Positions 24,399-36,065 of a stretch of DNA of 64,000 nucleotides are shown here, piece after piece. The stretch lies in contig OENT01000002.1 in assembly GCA_900239685.1 (NCBI GenBank), positions 434,001 through 498,000 on the forward strand. Reading direction: 5' to 3'. The stretch comes from Rotaria macrura (taxonomy: Eukaryota; Rotifera; Eurotatoria; Philodinida; Philodinidae). The notes under the pieces were generated by a model. The model was not told the origin of the DNA. It saw only the letters and a list, made by a program, of their open reading frames with translations, and did not search any database. Position numbers and translations under genes: made by a program. Within the stretch, counting starts at the first letter, position 1, and each line of letters begins with the position of its first letter.

Positions 24399-24399
24399 A

Positions 24400-25990
24400 T
24401 TTATAGAGTCTGACATAATTTATTCTCTAGAAAATCGATGCGTAGGAAATGGTTAGTAACTCTATGAATAGGTAACAGGTAAGACAGATATAATGGGACA
24501 TTTTTGTGCTTTATCTTTGGGAAGTTTAACAATCGTTATAAAATCTGGTTGTGAACTCATTCTATAGACACTTCATTTGTGTAGAAAAAAGTATTTCGTA
24601 TACTTTCTAAATCAATCTTTCTTGTCTACGTAAAACTTCAAAGATTAACCCCTATGCATAAGTGAATTGGCGAATTCATATTTTTCCCAGCTATCAATTG
24701 ATTTGTTTAAACCGATTCTCATTCGAGGTCAATGGTCAAACTAAAGTATTTAACATCATTAGATAGATAATTTCGTGCTCAATATTTTTTCAAGATCTCT
24801 GCAATACTTTTGATGCTCTTATTCACGTGAAAAGCCTTCGAACTAATATATGGGACGTTTTGTTGGTCTATTTCAGGAAGTCATCTTTTTCACAGACAGA
24901 CTTGCCCATACAAAACGCTCATGCTTATGCCGCCAGATGCATGACTTTATACTGGGCTAAATTATATAAACGGTGAAATGAACAGGTAAACAGTCTTGTC
25001 TCTTTAGAATTAACCGAGTGGAAAGTAATATAGCCTGTCGGAAATGTGTTTTTCAGTAGTTTCACATTCATAACTTGAAAGTTTTTTCTCTCGAATATTT
25101 ATTCAAACTTTTTGAAGATGACAATGAAAACTGCAGAAATATTCTATAGGAGTTCGTTATATAACTAAATGAAATTTAAACAGACTCGTTTAAAAAATAT
25201 TTTCGCTTTTTTCACAGGACCATTATTGACTAGGTGTCAATTCTTTAAACTTTTCTTCTTCTAAAAAGAGTAAATTAGAAAACATTATTCCACAGATTTG
25301 TAGAAAAATGAACTCCTTATCATATCAAATGAGTTCAAAACTAGATTATAAAGCTATTTTTAATGGCTTCAACGATAGGAAAAAAGTGTTCCATATTGTC
25401 AGCCTCGCAGCTTATTTTCATCCAATATTAAAATTTAAGATTCATAATTGGGAAATAAAAACCGTGAATTCTCTAATTTTAGTAAGACAAGCACGCTATT
25501 GGCATTGGTCTCATTTTTGGCAAGATTTTTGTCTTGGAAACGGCACAATAGATTAAACTGAGATTCTCATCAAATGTAAAAGTTTCACGGTTTTGCGATA
25601 TGCTATGATTAGCAAAAATATTTTAAATAAATCTTCAATTGGCATTAAATACTATACTTAGTTCAACTGTTTTCTAAAAACTATTTCGTTATTTAATTCA
25701 ATACTTGATTGGTTTTTCTTCTTATTCAACAACCAAAACACATCTGCTTTTTCTACTATACATGAAAATATTTATAAGATCTTTCAAGTTTACCTCGTTA
25801 TTTCATCTGATATCTCGGCTTAATTAATATTCGGTTACGTTTCTCATCAATCCTATGTTTTTGACTTTTGGATGCTGGATATCGTAGAGCATTGTGTGTT
25901 GTAAGCTTTTTCGATGAATAACTAATTTTCGACGACAGTATATTTATATATCAATGGATTTTGCAAGAAGGACGAATTTCAATGCTACAA
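24400..25990. other. Gene-poor stretch
   Basis: AT-rich sequence without a recognised feature. An 82-codon open frame at 25308-25556 has no splice context or family resemblance and is not called. Confidence 0.5.
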
Positions 25991-25992
25991 GT

Positions 25993-26090
25993 TTTTGTCA
26001 GATTCTTGTACGATTTCGCCGATATTCCAAGATCTTGTATGTATTTCATAAAATCTTGTGTAAGATCTTTCGACCTGGGACCTTACAAAG
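25993..26090 (+). repeat. Partial copy of the AGATC-rich element
   Basis: This segment closely matches 26533-26615 in the same orientation: TCAGATTCTTGT, ATATTCCAAGATCTTGTATG, and TTTCGACCTGGG at the end. It looks like one terminus of the palindromic element that follows, left behind by truncation or by a nested insertion. Confidence 0.6.
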
Positions 26091-26313
26091 CCTTGAAAGA
26101 TCTTATACATACAAGATTTTCTATCTGATTTTATGACAAGATCAGATCATATCTTATTGGTTCATGTTTTTAAAGATTTCATCAGATTCTAAATTAAAGA
26201 TGTTAGCATAAACCTTACAAGATTCAAAGTTCAAGAAACGTATATGAGTTGATTGAATGATTCTTGTCAGATCCTATCAGGTCATATAAGATTCCCAAGC
26301 AGAAGAAACAAAC

Positions 26314-26622
26314 ACTACCCAGGACAAACAATCAGATGATAAGGTCTGATAAGATTCTGCATCTGATCTTGTATGATCTTGTAAGATCAGACGAAAAATC
26401 GTATGAAAATCGTAGTCTCTGAGATCTTGCATCAGATCAGACATTCAGATTCTTGAAAGATCATACACATTTATAAGATCTTTCCAGAATCTGAATGTGA
26501 GATCTGATGCAAGATCTCAGAGACGACGATTTTTTGTCAGATTCTTGTCAGATTTCACCCATATTCCAAGATCTTGTATGTTGTTCATAAGATCTTGTGT
26601 CAGAGTTTTCGACCTGGGTAGT
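26314..26622. mobile_element. 309-bp palindromic element rich in AGATC motifs
   Basis: The ends are ACTACCCAGG and its reverse complement CCTGGGTAGT. The centre is a strong hairpin: TCTCTGAGATCTTGCATCAG around 26415 is mirrored by CTGATGCAAGATCTCAGAGA around 26503-26522, with a second pairing of CAGATTCTTGAAAGATC against GATCTTTCCAGAATCTG. The words AGATC and GATCT occur many times. There is no coding capacity. A related fragment lies near 28945-28990 (TCAGAGACGACAATTTTTCG). Confidence 0.7.
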
Positions 26623-27004
26623 ATATGTAATACAGATATTGTCTGGTCATATATGATCATGTATGATTTGCTTTTGCCCTTTTCTTTTTCGAAAATTGAT
26701 TCATTGTACTCTTTGTATTACAAAGCAGGGCAGATAATAAATAGAATTATGCTATATATAAAGATATATCAGATTTTGAGATTTGTAATCTACAGTGGTA
26801 AGCTTTAGCTTCATTAATAGGTGTTTTCCATAGAGAGAGGTTCACCAAGGCATAGATTTATATACAAAATAAAAGCAAAAATTAGTTTTTTCTCCGAAAT
26901 ACTTTTGGAAAAGAAAAATATGGAATTTGCAATGCACTGTGTATATAATCCTATTCAGTAGATTTTCTGATGCGTTTCATGACTTGAAAATCACTCGACG
27001 AGCG

Positions 27005-27014
27005 TCTTACGTTG
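27005..27014 (+). repeat. Target-site duplication, left copy
   Basis: TCTTACGTTG here is repeated exactly at 27931-27940, bracketing the element between them. Confidence 0.75.
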
Positions 27015-27930
27015 AATACAGGCTAGAATGTCCTTTACGAAATGTCCTCGGGATATGGTCCTCGGAAAAAATGTCCCTGAAATTTGGTCCTTCAAAAAAT
27101 GTCCTTCAGAATACATGTCCTTCGTGAAAAATGTCCTCGGGAAATGGTCCTTTATATGAAAAAGTCCTTCGTGGTCGATAGTGCTGTCGGGTTAGCATTA
27201 GTATTTAAAAACGCTAATACTTTTGCATTATAATTAAGAAAATAACTTAATGCTGCACTGCTAGTGTTAAAAAATAATTTAATACTTTAGTGTTAGTATT
27301 GAATTAAAATCAGCATTAAAAAAGCATTATTTATAATACATTTTTCATGATCATTAGTATTAAATAGTGATATTTTTAATATTAATACTAATTCAAATTA
27401 ATGTGAAAACTTAAAATTATTTTTTTAACACTAACACAAAAGAGTTAAGTTATTTTTTTAACTCTAATGGAAAAACATTAAAAAGAGCATTAGTTAATAC
27501 AATGCTAGTGCTAAGCCGACACCCCTGGTCATCAAATGTTGTTTAAACATAATGTTGCTAAAATGTAGATGACGCTGTGGTTCAAACATACTCCAAGAGA
27601 TATTGAAGTTTGGAATGCAACCTTGTACAAAACGATCAAAGTCCAGAGTTGCTGAACAACAAACCACAGAATTATATAATCGGTGTAACAATAACCAAAT
27701 TATACCGCAAGATTTATTACGTGGACTTTCGTTTTTTGTTGCGAATGAAAAATATAATGAAATTTAATCCGTTATATTAAAGTAACTGCATTTTAAACAT
27801 AATCATCTGGCATTATTTTAATTTTAGTGAAAGGACATTTTCATAATGGAGGACATTTTTTCGAAGGACTAAATCAGAAAGGACCATGTCCCAAGGACAT
27901 TTTTTCCCAAGGACATTCTAGACTGTTACC
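27015..27930. mobile_element. 916-bp DNA element with GGACAT-rich inverted ends
   Basis: The element is flanked by an exact 10-bp direct repeat. Its inverted ends share CAG-N-CTAGAATGTCCTT (left from 27019; right mirrored at 27909-27926). Just inside each end, the word AATGTCCTT/AAGGACATT recurs many times at variable spacing: about ten partial copies at 27028-27175 and five at 27830-27915. No transposase frame is present. A second element (27184-27521) is inserted inside it. The middle (27522-27830) is unique sequence with no recognised coding. The superfamily is not assigned; 8-10 bp target duplications and subterminal repeats are seen in several cut-and-paste groups. Confidence 0.75.
27184..27521. 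mobile_element. Nested 338-bp inverted-repeat element, TGTCGG ends
   Basis: The left end TGTCGGGTTAGCATTAGTAT is mirrored on the right by TGTCGGCTTAGCACTAGCAT (three mismatches in 20). The interior is extremely AT-rich and made of diverged TTAGTATT/AATACTAA words in both orientations, so much of the element can fold back. It sits inside the GGACAT-rich element and is therefore the younger insertion. Confidence 0.65.
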
Positions 27931-27940
27931 TCTTACGTTG
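27931..27940 (+). repeat. Target-site duplication, right copy
   Basis: An exact copy of TCTTACGTTG at 27005-27014, immediately after the right end of the GGACAT-rich element. Confidence 0.75.
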
Positions 27941-28648
27941 CATGACAACAAACAGAAGTACTATTGCACAATAAAATCCAATGTATCGTGAAACGTTAAC
28001 TCCAAAAATTTACCGCACTTGTCGGCATAAACAAAATGAAATTGTTTCCGTAGCCATGTCAAAACGAATCAAATTCATTCATGTGAATTGAAATATGTTC
28101 GTTCATATCCCGTTTAAACATGTTTTAAGACGATATGAATAAAAGTTTGTAAAGAGAGGGCACTCGTTTCCAACTAATTGCTGAAACCGATCATCATCTT
28201 AAATCATCCGTATTTTTAGATTATTTAACGTTTTTCTATTCAAAATATTCTTTTTCGTCCTTTTCTCTCTGGAAATAGCTCTTCTCATTCCAAATACTTC
28301 GTATTTTTACTTCCAAATTGTTTTTCTTTCCTATATACCTCAAACAATACCTCTCTTCGATTTTGACCACGTTACTATTCCACAATCATTTTTTCTTCCA
28401 TATATTCCAATATACGGTTCTAGTCGTTTTTTACTAATTTAGAATTCCAATATAGTTTCGTTCCCTATATATTTTGATGTACAGTTGTATTAGTTTATGA
28501 CTGGTTTACGTCCTCAATAGCGGTTTGTCTTCTAAGTGTCTGGATACATAGTGCTACGTTCTCTGGACTAGTTTTCGTTTTCAGTATCGATTTGTGTTCT
28601 GTTCGTTTTGAAGGTAGGTGTGGTTTAAGATTGTATATGGTCACGGCG
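27941..28648. other. Gene-poor stretch
   Basis: About 28200-28500 is biased towards pyrimidines on the plus strand, with loose repeats of TTCCATATATTCC-like words. No gene was recognised. Confidence 0.5.
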
Positions 28649-28650
28649 AC

Positions 28651-28725
28651 ACACTCTAAAATTTCTTTTTAAGAGAAGCAAACGAACCCCAACTTTGGTG
28701 GGGTTTTCAATTATTATGAGAGTGT
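28651..28725. mobile_element. Possible 75-bp miniature inverted-repeat element
   Basis: Short inverted ends (ACACTCT and AGAGTGT) enclose a hairpin AACCCCAAC/GGTGGGGTT. It is very short with only a 7-bp terminal match, so the call is tentative. Confidence 0.35.
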
Positions 28726-29667
28726 GGATTGTGAATGTATGTGGGTTACGATTACTAATAGACACGCTCCCAACGGAATCCACGCGCAGCTTGACTCTTC
28801 AGTATTATATAGAACCATGCAGCCATCCATATTGTCGATTTTCTCAATAAAACAAGGGAATCATTCCTTTGCCATATTATATGATAATATAAGATCATAC
28901 ACATGAATCAGATAAGAACCTTGCCTTAATTATTGACGTAAGATTTCAGAGACGACAATTTTTCGTACGATTTTTTGTAGGATCTTTTATGACCATATAC
29001 GATAATAATGAACGATACGATACGATCGGATAAAGATCTGTGACCGATCTCACTGTTTGATTTCTCGCCATGGAAAGATTAATGAAATGTGACGAATGAT
29101 GAAAGCGCATACACATACGGATAGGACAGCAAACAATTGAAGGCAAATGACAATTCAGATAAGGAAGTTAGATTTCAGATGAATTCAAACAATTTAAATA
29201 AATTACGCAGTGTAAGAAAGTTAGTACATATAAGATTACGAATTGAATTGTTAGCAGTGATGTTTACAAAAGATAAACAACAGTGAAACTATAACTTATG
29301 TTAAAGTGAAGTAATGCTTCAATGAAGATATCTTTCTGATATTTTGTTTATTGTACATTTATATATACAACATTCTGGAAAGAATATCAAAAGTGCTGAT
29401 CTCTTGGTAAGATTCAGACTCGATAATTTTTCAGCAATGGCTAACGACTCTTTTATTAGCAGTCTATACAAATTTTAATTTCTGTCCAGTACAGTCTAAT
29501 TGTGGCAGTCTATTTGATGCATAGTTTATGTTAATTTTCAAATAGGACCAGTATTATCATCAGACTCAACCTATGTGATCTGTAACATTTGATCAGCGAC
29601 TATTCTAGCAAATCGTCTGAGTGCCTGTGTCTCTTCTTCTATTTGTTGAGGTGACGATGTACCATAC

Positions 29668-30326
29668 CAGAGCTCCGAATGGGATGGGATGGGACGAGAA
29701 ATTCTTCCCATGGGACAATTTTTTTTATCCGTCCCATCCAATCCCTTTCATTTAAGAATCGGCCCATCGCATCCCATGGGATTTGAATGTCATTCCACCC
29801 CATCCCATCGGGGTATATTTAGACTCTTAAAAAAGGCAATTTTCGTAGTTTCTGTCAACGCTATAAATAAATAGTAGTGCAAGAGAAGTTTTCAGAGATA
29901 TTGGGAATTTCGGATATTAGATAATTTTTGGAAGCACCGAACAATTCAGAACTCAAACGCTTGGAATTTCCGAAACTTCCAAAATTTCTTTTTTTGGACG
30001 TCTAAACATTGTTAGAGATTGATGAGATTTTTATCACAAAGGACGAATCATGATGATCCAGGAATGGATATATGATCGAAGAACAACCCTCAATAGAAAA
30101 CAAGAACGAAAAATGAGATTGATTCTCGTCAATGTCTACGAACGTCATCTTTTCTACGAAAATATCACAATCGAAAAACTCATAGAGTATCCCATGGGAC
30201 GAATCTTTCATCCCATTCCATTCCATCCCATAGACCCATGCTTCGTTCCAACTCGTCCCATGAGGTACTTAGGAGAATTAATTCCGACCCATGGGATGAA
30301 TTTGTCCCATCCCATTCGGAGCTCTG
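29668..30326. mobile_element. 659-bp hAT-like non-autonomous element, CAGAGCTC ends
   Basis: The inverted ends match over about 18 bp (CAGAGCTCCGAATGGGATGG on the left, mirrored on the right). The flanks are 8-bp direct repeats with one mismatch, TACCATAC (29660-29667) and CACCATAC (30327-30334). An 8-bp duplication with CAG-starting ends is the hallmark of hAT transposons. Internally, GGGATGGGAC/GTCCCATCCC words recur next to both ends. The open frames at 30002-30226 and 30050-30388 overlap on opposite strands within it and show no transposase features. Confidence 0.75.
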
Positions 30327-30334
30327 CACCATAC

Positions 30335-32155
30335 TCTTTAAGACGTTGGCAAAGGCTGTCTACGTGTCTTTCCTACGTATATAAGTAGCTGAGCAATCCT
30401 TGCAATATAATTCGCAGACAACATTTAATTCAAGTTCTTTGCATAAATGAAGCAATTCCTTTTCTTAGATATCTATTGTGCTCAATCAGTTGCTTTTGAT
30501 GTCCACTATCCAACCAATGGGATTTCGTGGCTAGGAAATTGAGCCTAAAGGAGGTTTTCTCGGTGTACCTCATAGTGAATGATATTTGGTCCGTTTTAAT
30601 AGTAGCCAAAGAAATGTTTTACAGGGCTGTCGTTCAATTGATGCGGTTTACGTAACTTGGAAATCCCCCAATCAGACAATGAGTCCCTTGTCTGCATTAG
30701 AAGTGCTTTTAATAAAATATGATGCCTTTCTATTACGAAAGCTCGTGTAACCTGACCGAAACTGGTCTTCTAGTCATGGCCTAAGTTTTCTCTCGCATTT
30801 AGCTATTGAATATCAGAATTCTCATTCAGATGACAGATTTCATATGCTTGCAAAATTTTATTTTTAATTTTATTTTTGGAGTTAACTGACTTTAATGACT
30901 TGAAATTAACTTCTAATAATCATTTCTAATTGTTTTATTTCAAATCATCAATTATAATAGATTAAAAAAGATTTAAATAGAATGACGTCTGTCTATTAGC
31001 TGAGAAAATATTATTAAAGAATTGCTACTAAAATACTAGAATTGCAAATTGAATACGAAACTAATTAATTTTAATATGAACTTTAGCCTTTTTGCACTGT
31101 TAACAGTTTTTAGAAACTGAACATGGTAAATACTCGGCTTTTTACTGAAAAACAATTGTTTAAAAAATAGGACTAAAGTGATCTTAATTTTAAAGCAATT
31201 TTTTGTTACTCAAAAGCCAGGCTTCGCTTTAATAAGTCCAAAGAACTTTCAGAATTTCTGGAAAAAAATTAAGAATCTGATTGCCTTCTACAGTATCTGT
31301 CTTGTTTTCCTGTGAGTGAGCCTCTCATATAAAATGATCCTTTATTCATCTTGGGTATTAAACTAAAGACGGCTATTTTTCAACAGAGCTGAATAATGTC
31401 TTATCTTCAGATCTTAAGGCAACTTTTCATTGGATTCCTTAGTTAAATTGTTTTTTATCCATATAAACTTCTTGAGTTGACCAAGAAAACCTTGTGATGT
31501 GGCGACTTCCTGTAAAAGGTATACTGGGAAAATAAATTTGAATGGAGTACAAAATTTTTGATCTAGGGAAAAATTTTAATCGATTACACATCAGATAATT
31601 AGGTTAAAATTCCATAAAAATATAGCCACTTTAACCTACTTTTTAAATGAAATACGGAATTTTAATTAGACTACTTCCTTATTTTTTGATTAAGAGTAAA
31701 ACGCTTTGCCCTGCCATTTGACAATCTCTAATCCATATAAAAAAATCGTATTACCTTTATTTGCCCTCGTCTTGGATATAGATATATCTAATTGTTATTA
31801 TCTCCCTTTGCATTTTATTGTCAATGTCTATCGTTATTATAAGTTCATGTCGTTATTCTATTTATTTTCGTCTGCATTTCCTCTCTCCACCTATTTACTT
31901 GAAAATGATAATAAAATTATAAAAACGCCGTAAAATGACGATAAAATGAAGAGGATTTGTCTTTTCAATAATTATTTGTTGGTGTCAAAAACTTTTTCTT
32001 AATAATCAATTTTTCCCATGAATCGGTATAATTACTACATTACCATTTTTCATATTGTTTCAAGTCTTTTTACAAACCATTGTGTATTCGAAGAAAAACT
32101 GTTGTGGTTTTAATCCTACAGGTATTATATTAAGAGATTGATTTAATCGAGGGTT
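30335..32155. other. Gene-poor stretch
   Basis: 1.8 kb of AT-rich sequence without a recognised gene or repeat. Open frames are short and random-looking, such as 31706-31933. Confidence 0.5.
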
Positions 32156-32163
32156 GCATGCAC

Positions 32164-32234
32164 CAGAGCTCAGCGGGACGACAAAAAAGTCGTCCCATGT
32201 CCCACCGCTCTCTGTCCCGCCCCGCGGAGCTCTG
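32164..32234. mobile_element. 71-bp hAT-like mini-element, CAGAGCTC ends
   Basis: The whole insert is little more than its two inverted ends (CAGAGCTC-A-GCGGGACG left; CAGAGCTC-C-GCGGGGCGGGA read from the right), plus an inner ACGAC/GTCGT hairpin. It is flanked by near-identical 8-bp repeats, GCATGCAC (32156-32163) and GTATGCAC (32235-32242). It is much more GC-rich than its surroundings. It shares its terminal CAGAGCTC and GGGACGA words with the element at 29668, so the two look like one family. Confidence 0.75.
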
Positions 32235-32242
32235 GTATGCAC

Positions 32243-34762
32243 ATTGTTTGTGATTTTCATTATTAACTTTCCCCAATGGCCTGACAAATTATTTTGAAGG
32301 TAATAGAGGCTATAATTCAAAAATAATTTTAAGCTTTTCTTCTCTTCTCAATGAGAAGCACGTGGCGAGAATATCCATTCCTAAAATAGGAATTGACCAG
32401 ATTCTATCGGATTCCATCAAAACCCTATAAGAAAATCGTCGAAATCCGAGTTTAAGACCTACAGTCGGATAACCGATATCAGAATTCAGTGATTTCTGAG
32501 ATTCGAAGCCAGCGAGCAAGGATTCTGGCAACTGTCGTCTGGAAAAAATTCGCAGAATATAATAGGATCCTAGTGAGCGTAAGTGATCTGGATAGTAAGA
32601 GTATCTAAATTCTTAGAAGTTCTGTAGTGAACTCGGAAGATTACAACGACAACTTGCCAGATCCATTCTAAGTTGAATGCTTATTTGGCTTGAATAAAAT
32701 GCAACAAATGACTATAAGTTTTACATGGCATATCTAAAGATGTTAGTCGGATTCATTTCAAAACGGATCGGAACCCAATAGTAGGAACGGACAATCAGAT
32801 ATAATGATGAATTCGTAGGAATCCGAAAAAAGATAGAAGTCAAAAACAGCAAAAGCCGATTGTCACTCAGAAAGATACACTTAGATATTTTTTGTGAAAA
32901 TTTCAATTTCATTGAACACAACTCTGATCGTATTCGTAAGTGACTCGAATTCGATCTAATGAAAAATGCATGTGTTTTTAGAAAAGTAATCGCACAATTT
33001 TTTTCATAAAATCTATTTCATGTCATGTTTTTATTGTGCTCGATGCATAGTAAAAATATCGACTTAACTGCTTATACCGTCTACAAGAACTAGAAAGAGT
33101 CATAAACAAGTAGAACGCCAACAAACCGATGTGTCAATTAAATTTACTTGCATGTGCAAACGAAATGATACAAATTTGCATTTCATGACTGAAATAAATA
33201 ACTTTAGTTAGAGTCTAACTTTTTAGAATATGTTTTATGAACTGTTCGCTTTCTATTTCAATACCGTTTGATTTTAGAAAGTTCTTCTTTTAAATTAACA
33301 TTATTGATGAATCAATAACAATATGGTGGAACGCTAAAATTTATCGATTTCCTGTATCAAACAAATTTTATTTTCATAGATTCCATTGACTGTAGAAATA
33401 TAACAATGAACTTTGTTTTTTCATTAATAGATTATTATTTTATTTGAACAAAAAAAACGATGTTTCTAATATAAATATATGTCGTTCCAAAAGACATCTA
33501 TTTAAGGTGTTAACAGGAAATCGATACCATGAACGTACATTTGGCAGTGATCAAAATGCAATCATTATCTTTTCGTTGATCGAAATGTCAACAAAAACAA
33601 AATCTTATTTTTGAAAATAGAATAGGATCAACTTCGATAGAGAAGAAAAATGAAAAGAAAAAAAATTCTGTATGAAATGATTATCAAGCTATCAACCGAA
33701 TCAATATTTGACTTAGCCTTATTGTCATGAACATAAAATTCAATTTTATATCGATATCGGTTTTTTTTTTCGTCAAATTACTTTGGACTTCAGTTCTTTT
33801 ATAAATTTGTTTAAATAGCCATTATCATGATCAACAAGTTGTAGCAGTTCGTCAAATAGAGAAGAAAAAAAACTGAACGATCTTTGATCTTAAACGAAAG
33901 AAGCATATCAACCGGATTAGAAATGTTTACCTACAAGCTATTGAAAATTCCACACACAGAAGTTTCTTTTGATAGGTGTCTCTTTTGTTTCATTGAAAAC
34001 TATTCATCGATTTCTTCATTCTTATGGGTAAAAATGAAATGGCCGATTCATCGTCAGTTTTAATTCGTTGATAAAAAGAAAACTGTTTTTTGAAATATTC
34101 CGTTAAATCTATCTATCTACTGTAATGTATTCATTTATGAAATTTGACTATAATTATTAACGTTATCAGATATATTTGAGATCAACTGTCTTAGATGAAA
34201 AAAGACAAAATCTAGAAAAAAAAGTGTGACCGATTTGCTCAGCATGTTCGAATTAGTCGAAGAATAAAACTTTTTCTTTTCATATTGATTAATCGAGAAT
34301 GAAATTCGATCCTCAATGACGCAAGTCCACACACACACATACCCATGCATAAAGTAAGATAAACTCATAACGATGTTTGTATCGATCATCGGCGGTTAAA
34401 GCTCAGTTCCATTCCAAGAATAACAAAACAAAACACTATGTGGGCTTTTTTTTTTATTTCATGCTCTTTTTTTCTTTTCCTTTCATTAGTCAAGATCCAA
34501 TTTCAACTGATCATCATCACGCAAGTTCCTTTATTCATACACTTAACACGCAAAAGGTACATCTCGTATTTCAAGTTCTTCTGTGTACGTATGTCTCTCT
34601 TAGGCGAGCTCTCTCCTATGCATACATAAACTACTTAATCTTAATATTGACATATCGTGCTTACTCATTTCTACAATATTAAACGAATGAAATGTTGTGT
34701 TTTTTTATATATATATCTGATCTTTTTTTATGAAAAAGAAAAAAAAGAAAGGAGAAGAAAAT
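32243..34762. other. Gene-poor stretch downstream of the SIX gene
   Basis: 2.5 kb of mostly AT-rich sequence. At 32380-32940, words such as GATTC and GGATTCC recur in both orientations, which may be an old degraded element. Open frames at 34135-34389 and 34377-34682 have no coding character. The end nearest 34762 contains the SIX 3' untranslated region. Confidence 0.5.
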
Positions 34763-36065
34763 TTAAAGTGAGTGATAATCTCTTAAAATAGTTGCGGGTC
34801 CTGAATCGATCATGTCTGCTGTTGATTTAATTGGATGATGATGATGATAATGTTGCTGTAGTGGTTGCTGTTGTTGAGGAAAACAATTTTGAAAATCAAT
34901 ATGAAAATGTTGTTCGTTTGTATTCAGGTTCGTTGTTAGACCCAATGGTGCTCGTGTTGTTGGTTCGCTACTTGTTGATCCAAGATCATCTAATGAATTC
35001 TCACCATTATGTGAAGGACTGATATCAATCGTTTTTCTAAAATTAAACAAAAGAACAACATCGTTGTCGTTTGTTTTTTATATTCTACACCTACGTGAAA
35101 TCTTTTCTTCTTATCAGCATGAAATATTATCAAAAGAAATATGCGTAACACTCTGATCTTCTCAAGAAGAAAAAAAAGAAGAAGAGACATTGTTTGTTAT
35201 TCTCTTCAATTAGCAAGTCTTTTCCTTCCTCTCGCGCGCTCGCACTCTGCCTCTCATCAGTGTATAAAAAAATAATCAATGTCAATCAAATCTAACCGAA
35301 AAACAAAAAAAAAGAAAGGAAAACTTTTGTTTATATACACATCTGTTATTCATTAAAAGAAAACACAACAACTTGCCTATCATTTGTTTCTGATGCTCTA
35401 TCACGTTGTCGTCGATTTTTAAACCAATTTGATACTTGGGTCGTTGTTAAACTAGTTGTTTCAGCTAATTCACGTTTTTCTCTCGGCGATGGATAAGGAT
35501 TATGTAGATACCAATCACGTAACGTATTACGTGATTTTTCTTTAAAACAATAACTTGTCTCTTCACCATCCCATATTGTACGTGGTAATGGAAATTTTCG
35601 TCGTACACGATATTTACCGACAGCACCTAATGGTCTACCACGTAGTTTTTCAGCTTCATTATAATGTGCTTGTAACCATAATTGTTGTAATTGTGTATGA
35701 CTACATGGTGCAAATTGATAACGTTCTAAAATATGATAAAGTTCACGATAATTTCCGCGACGAAATGCAACAACTGCTTTAGCTTTTACAACACTTTCAT
35801 TATTATGAAAATGTTCAAATGTTGGTAATGTCCATAAAAAATCACCTACGATAGAAAGATATTATCTCATTTCTCTCGATGAACTGTTCAAGTTCGTGTA
35901 AGACTTACCGAGCCGTTGAATATCATTACTTTGTTGAAGTACTTCGCAAACACAAGCAACTTGTTCGGGAGTAAAAATACTGCCTATTGTATTGCTTGTT
36001 GGTGGTGTATTGATGTTAGTGAAACCAGCGGTCGTCGTTGTGGGTATCGGATTGCTTTCAAGCAT
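34763..36065 (-). CDS. SIX1/2: SIX1/SIX2-class (sine oculis) homeobox transcription factor, 299 aa
   Basis: SIX1/2 proteins are nuclear DNA-binding factors that act with Eya and Dac in sensory-organ, muscle and eye development. Three exons, in transcript order 35909-36065, 35377-35845 and 34763-35036, sum to exactly 300 codons. The SIX domain runs from residue about 31 ([16 protein letters not shown]) through [46 protein letters not shown] and [20 protein letters not shown]. The homeodomain follows (about 145-205), with [29 protein letters not shown] and the recognition helix [16 protein letters not shown]. The tetrapeptide [11 protein letters not shown] fits the SIX1/2 subgroup rather than SIX3/6 or SIX4/5. 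The C-terminal exon is poorly conserved, with Q and H runs. The second intron has a GC donor (AG|GCAAGT), the only choice that keeps frame. A TTTTAG before 36075 suggests a further 5' untranslated exon. Confidence 0.95.

Noticed and set aside
25308..25556. 82-codon open frame with several W and H residues
   Set aside because: No splice sites, no family resemblance, and a surrounding region without genes; its length is within chance for AT-rich sequence with few stops in one frame.
30002..30388. Two overlapping open frames inside the 659-bp hAT-like element
   Set aside because: They overlap on opposite strands and contain translated repeat words, with no hAT transposase residues such as the RW or dimerisation blocks.
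34377..34682. 101-codon open frame rich in F, S and Y
   Set aside because: Pyrimidine-rich sequence downstream of the SIX gene produces it in two frames at once; no gene features.
34831..35022. Plus-strand open frame over SIX exon 3
   Set aside because: Antisense shadow of the SIX C-terminal exon, driven by CAA/CAT repeats.
35555..35782. Plus-strand open frame over the SIX domain exon
   Set aside because: Antisense shadow of the conserved SIX and homeodomain coding sequence.
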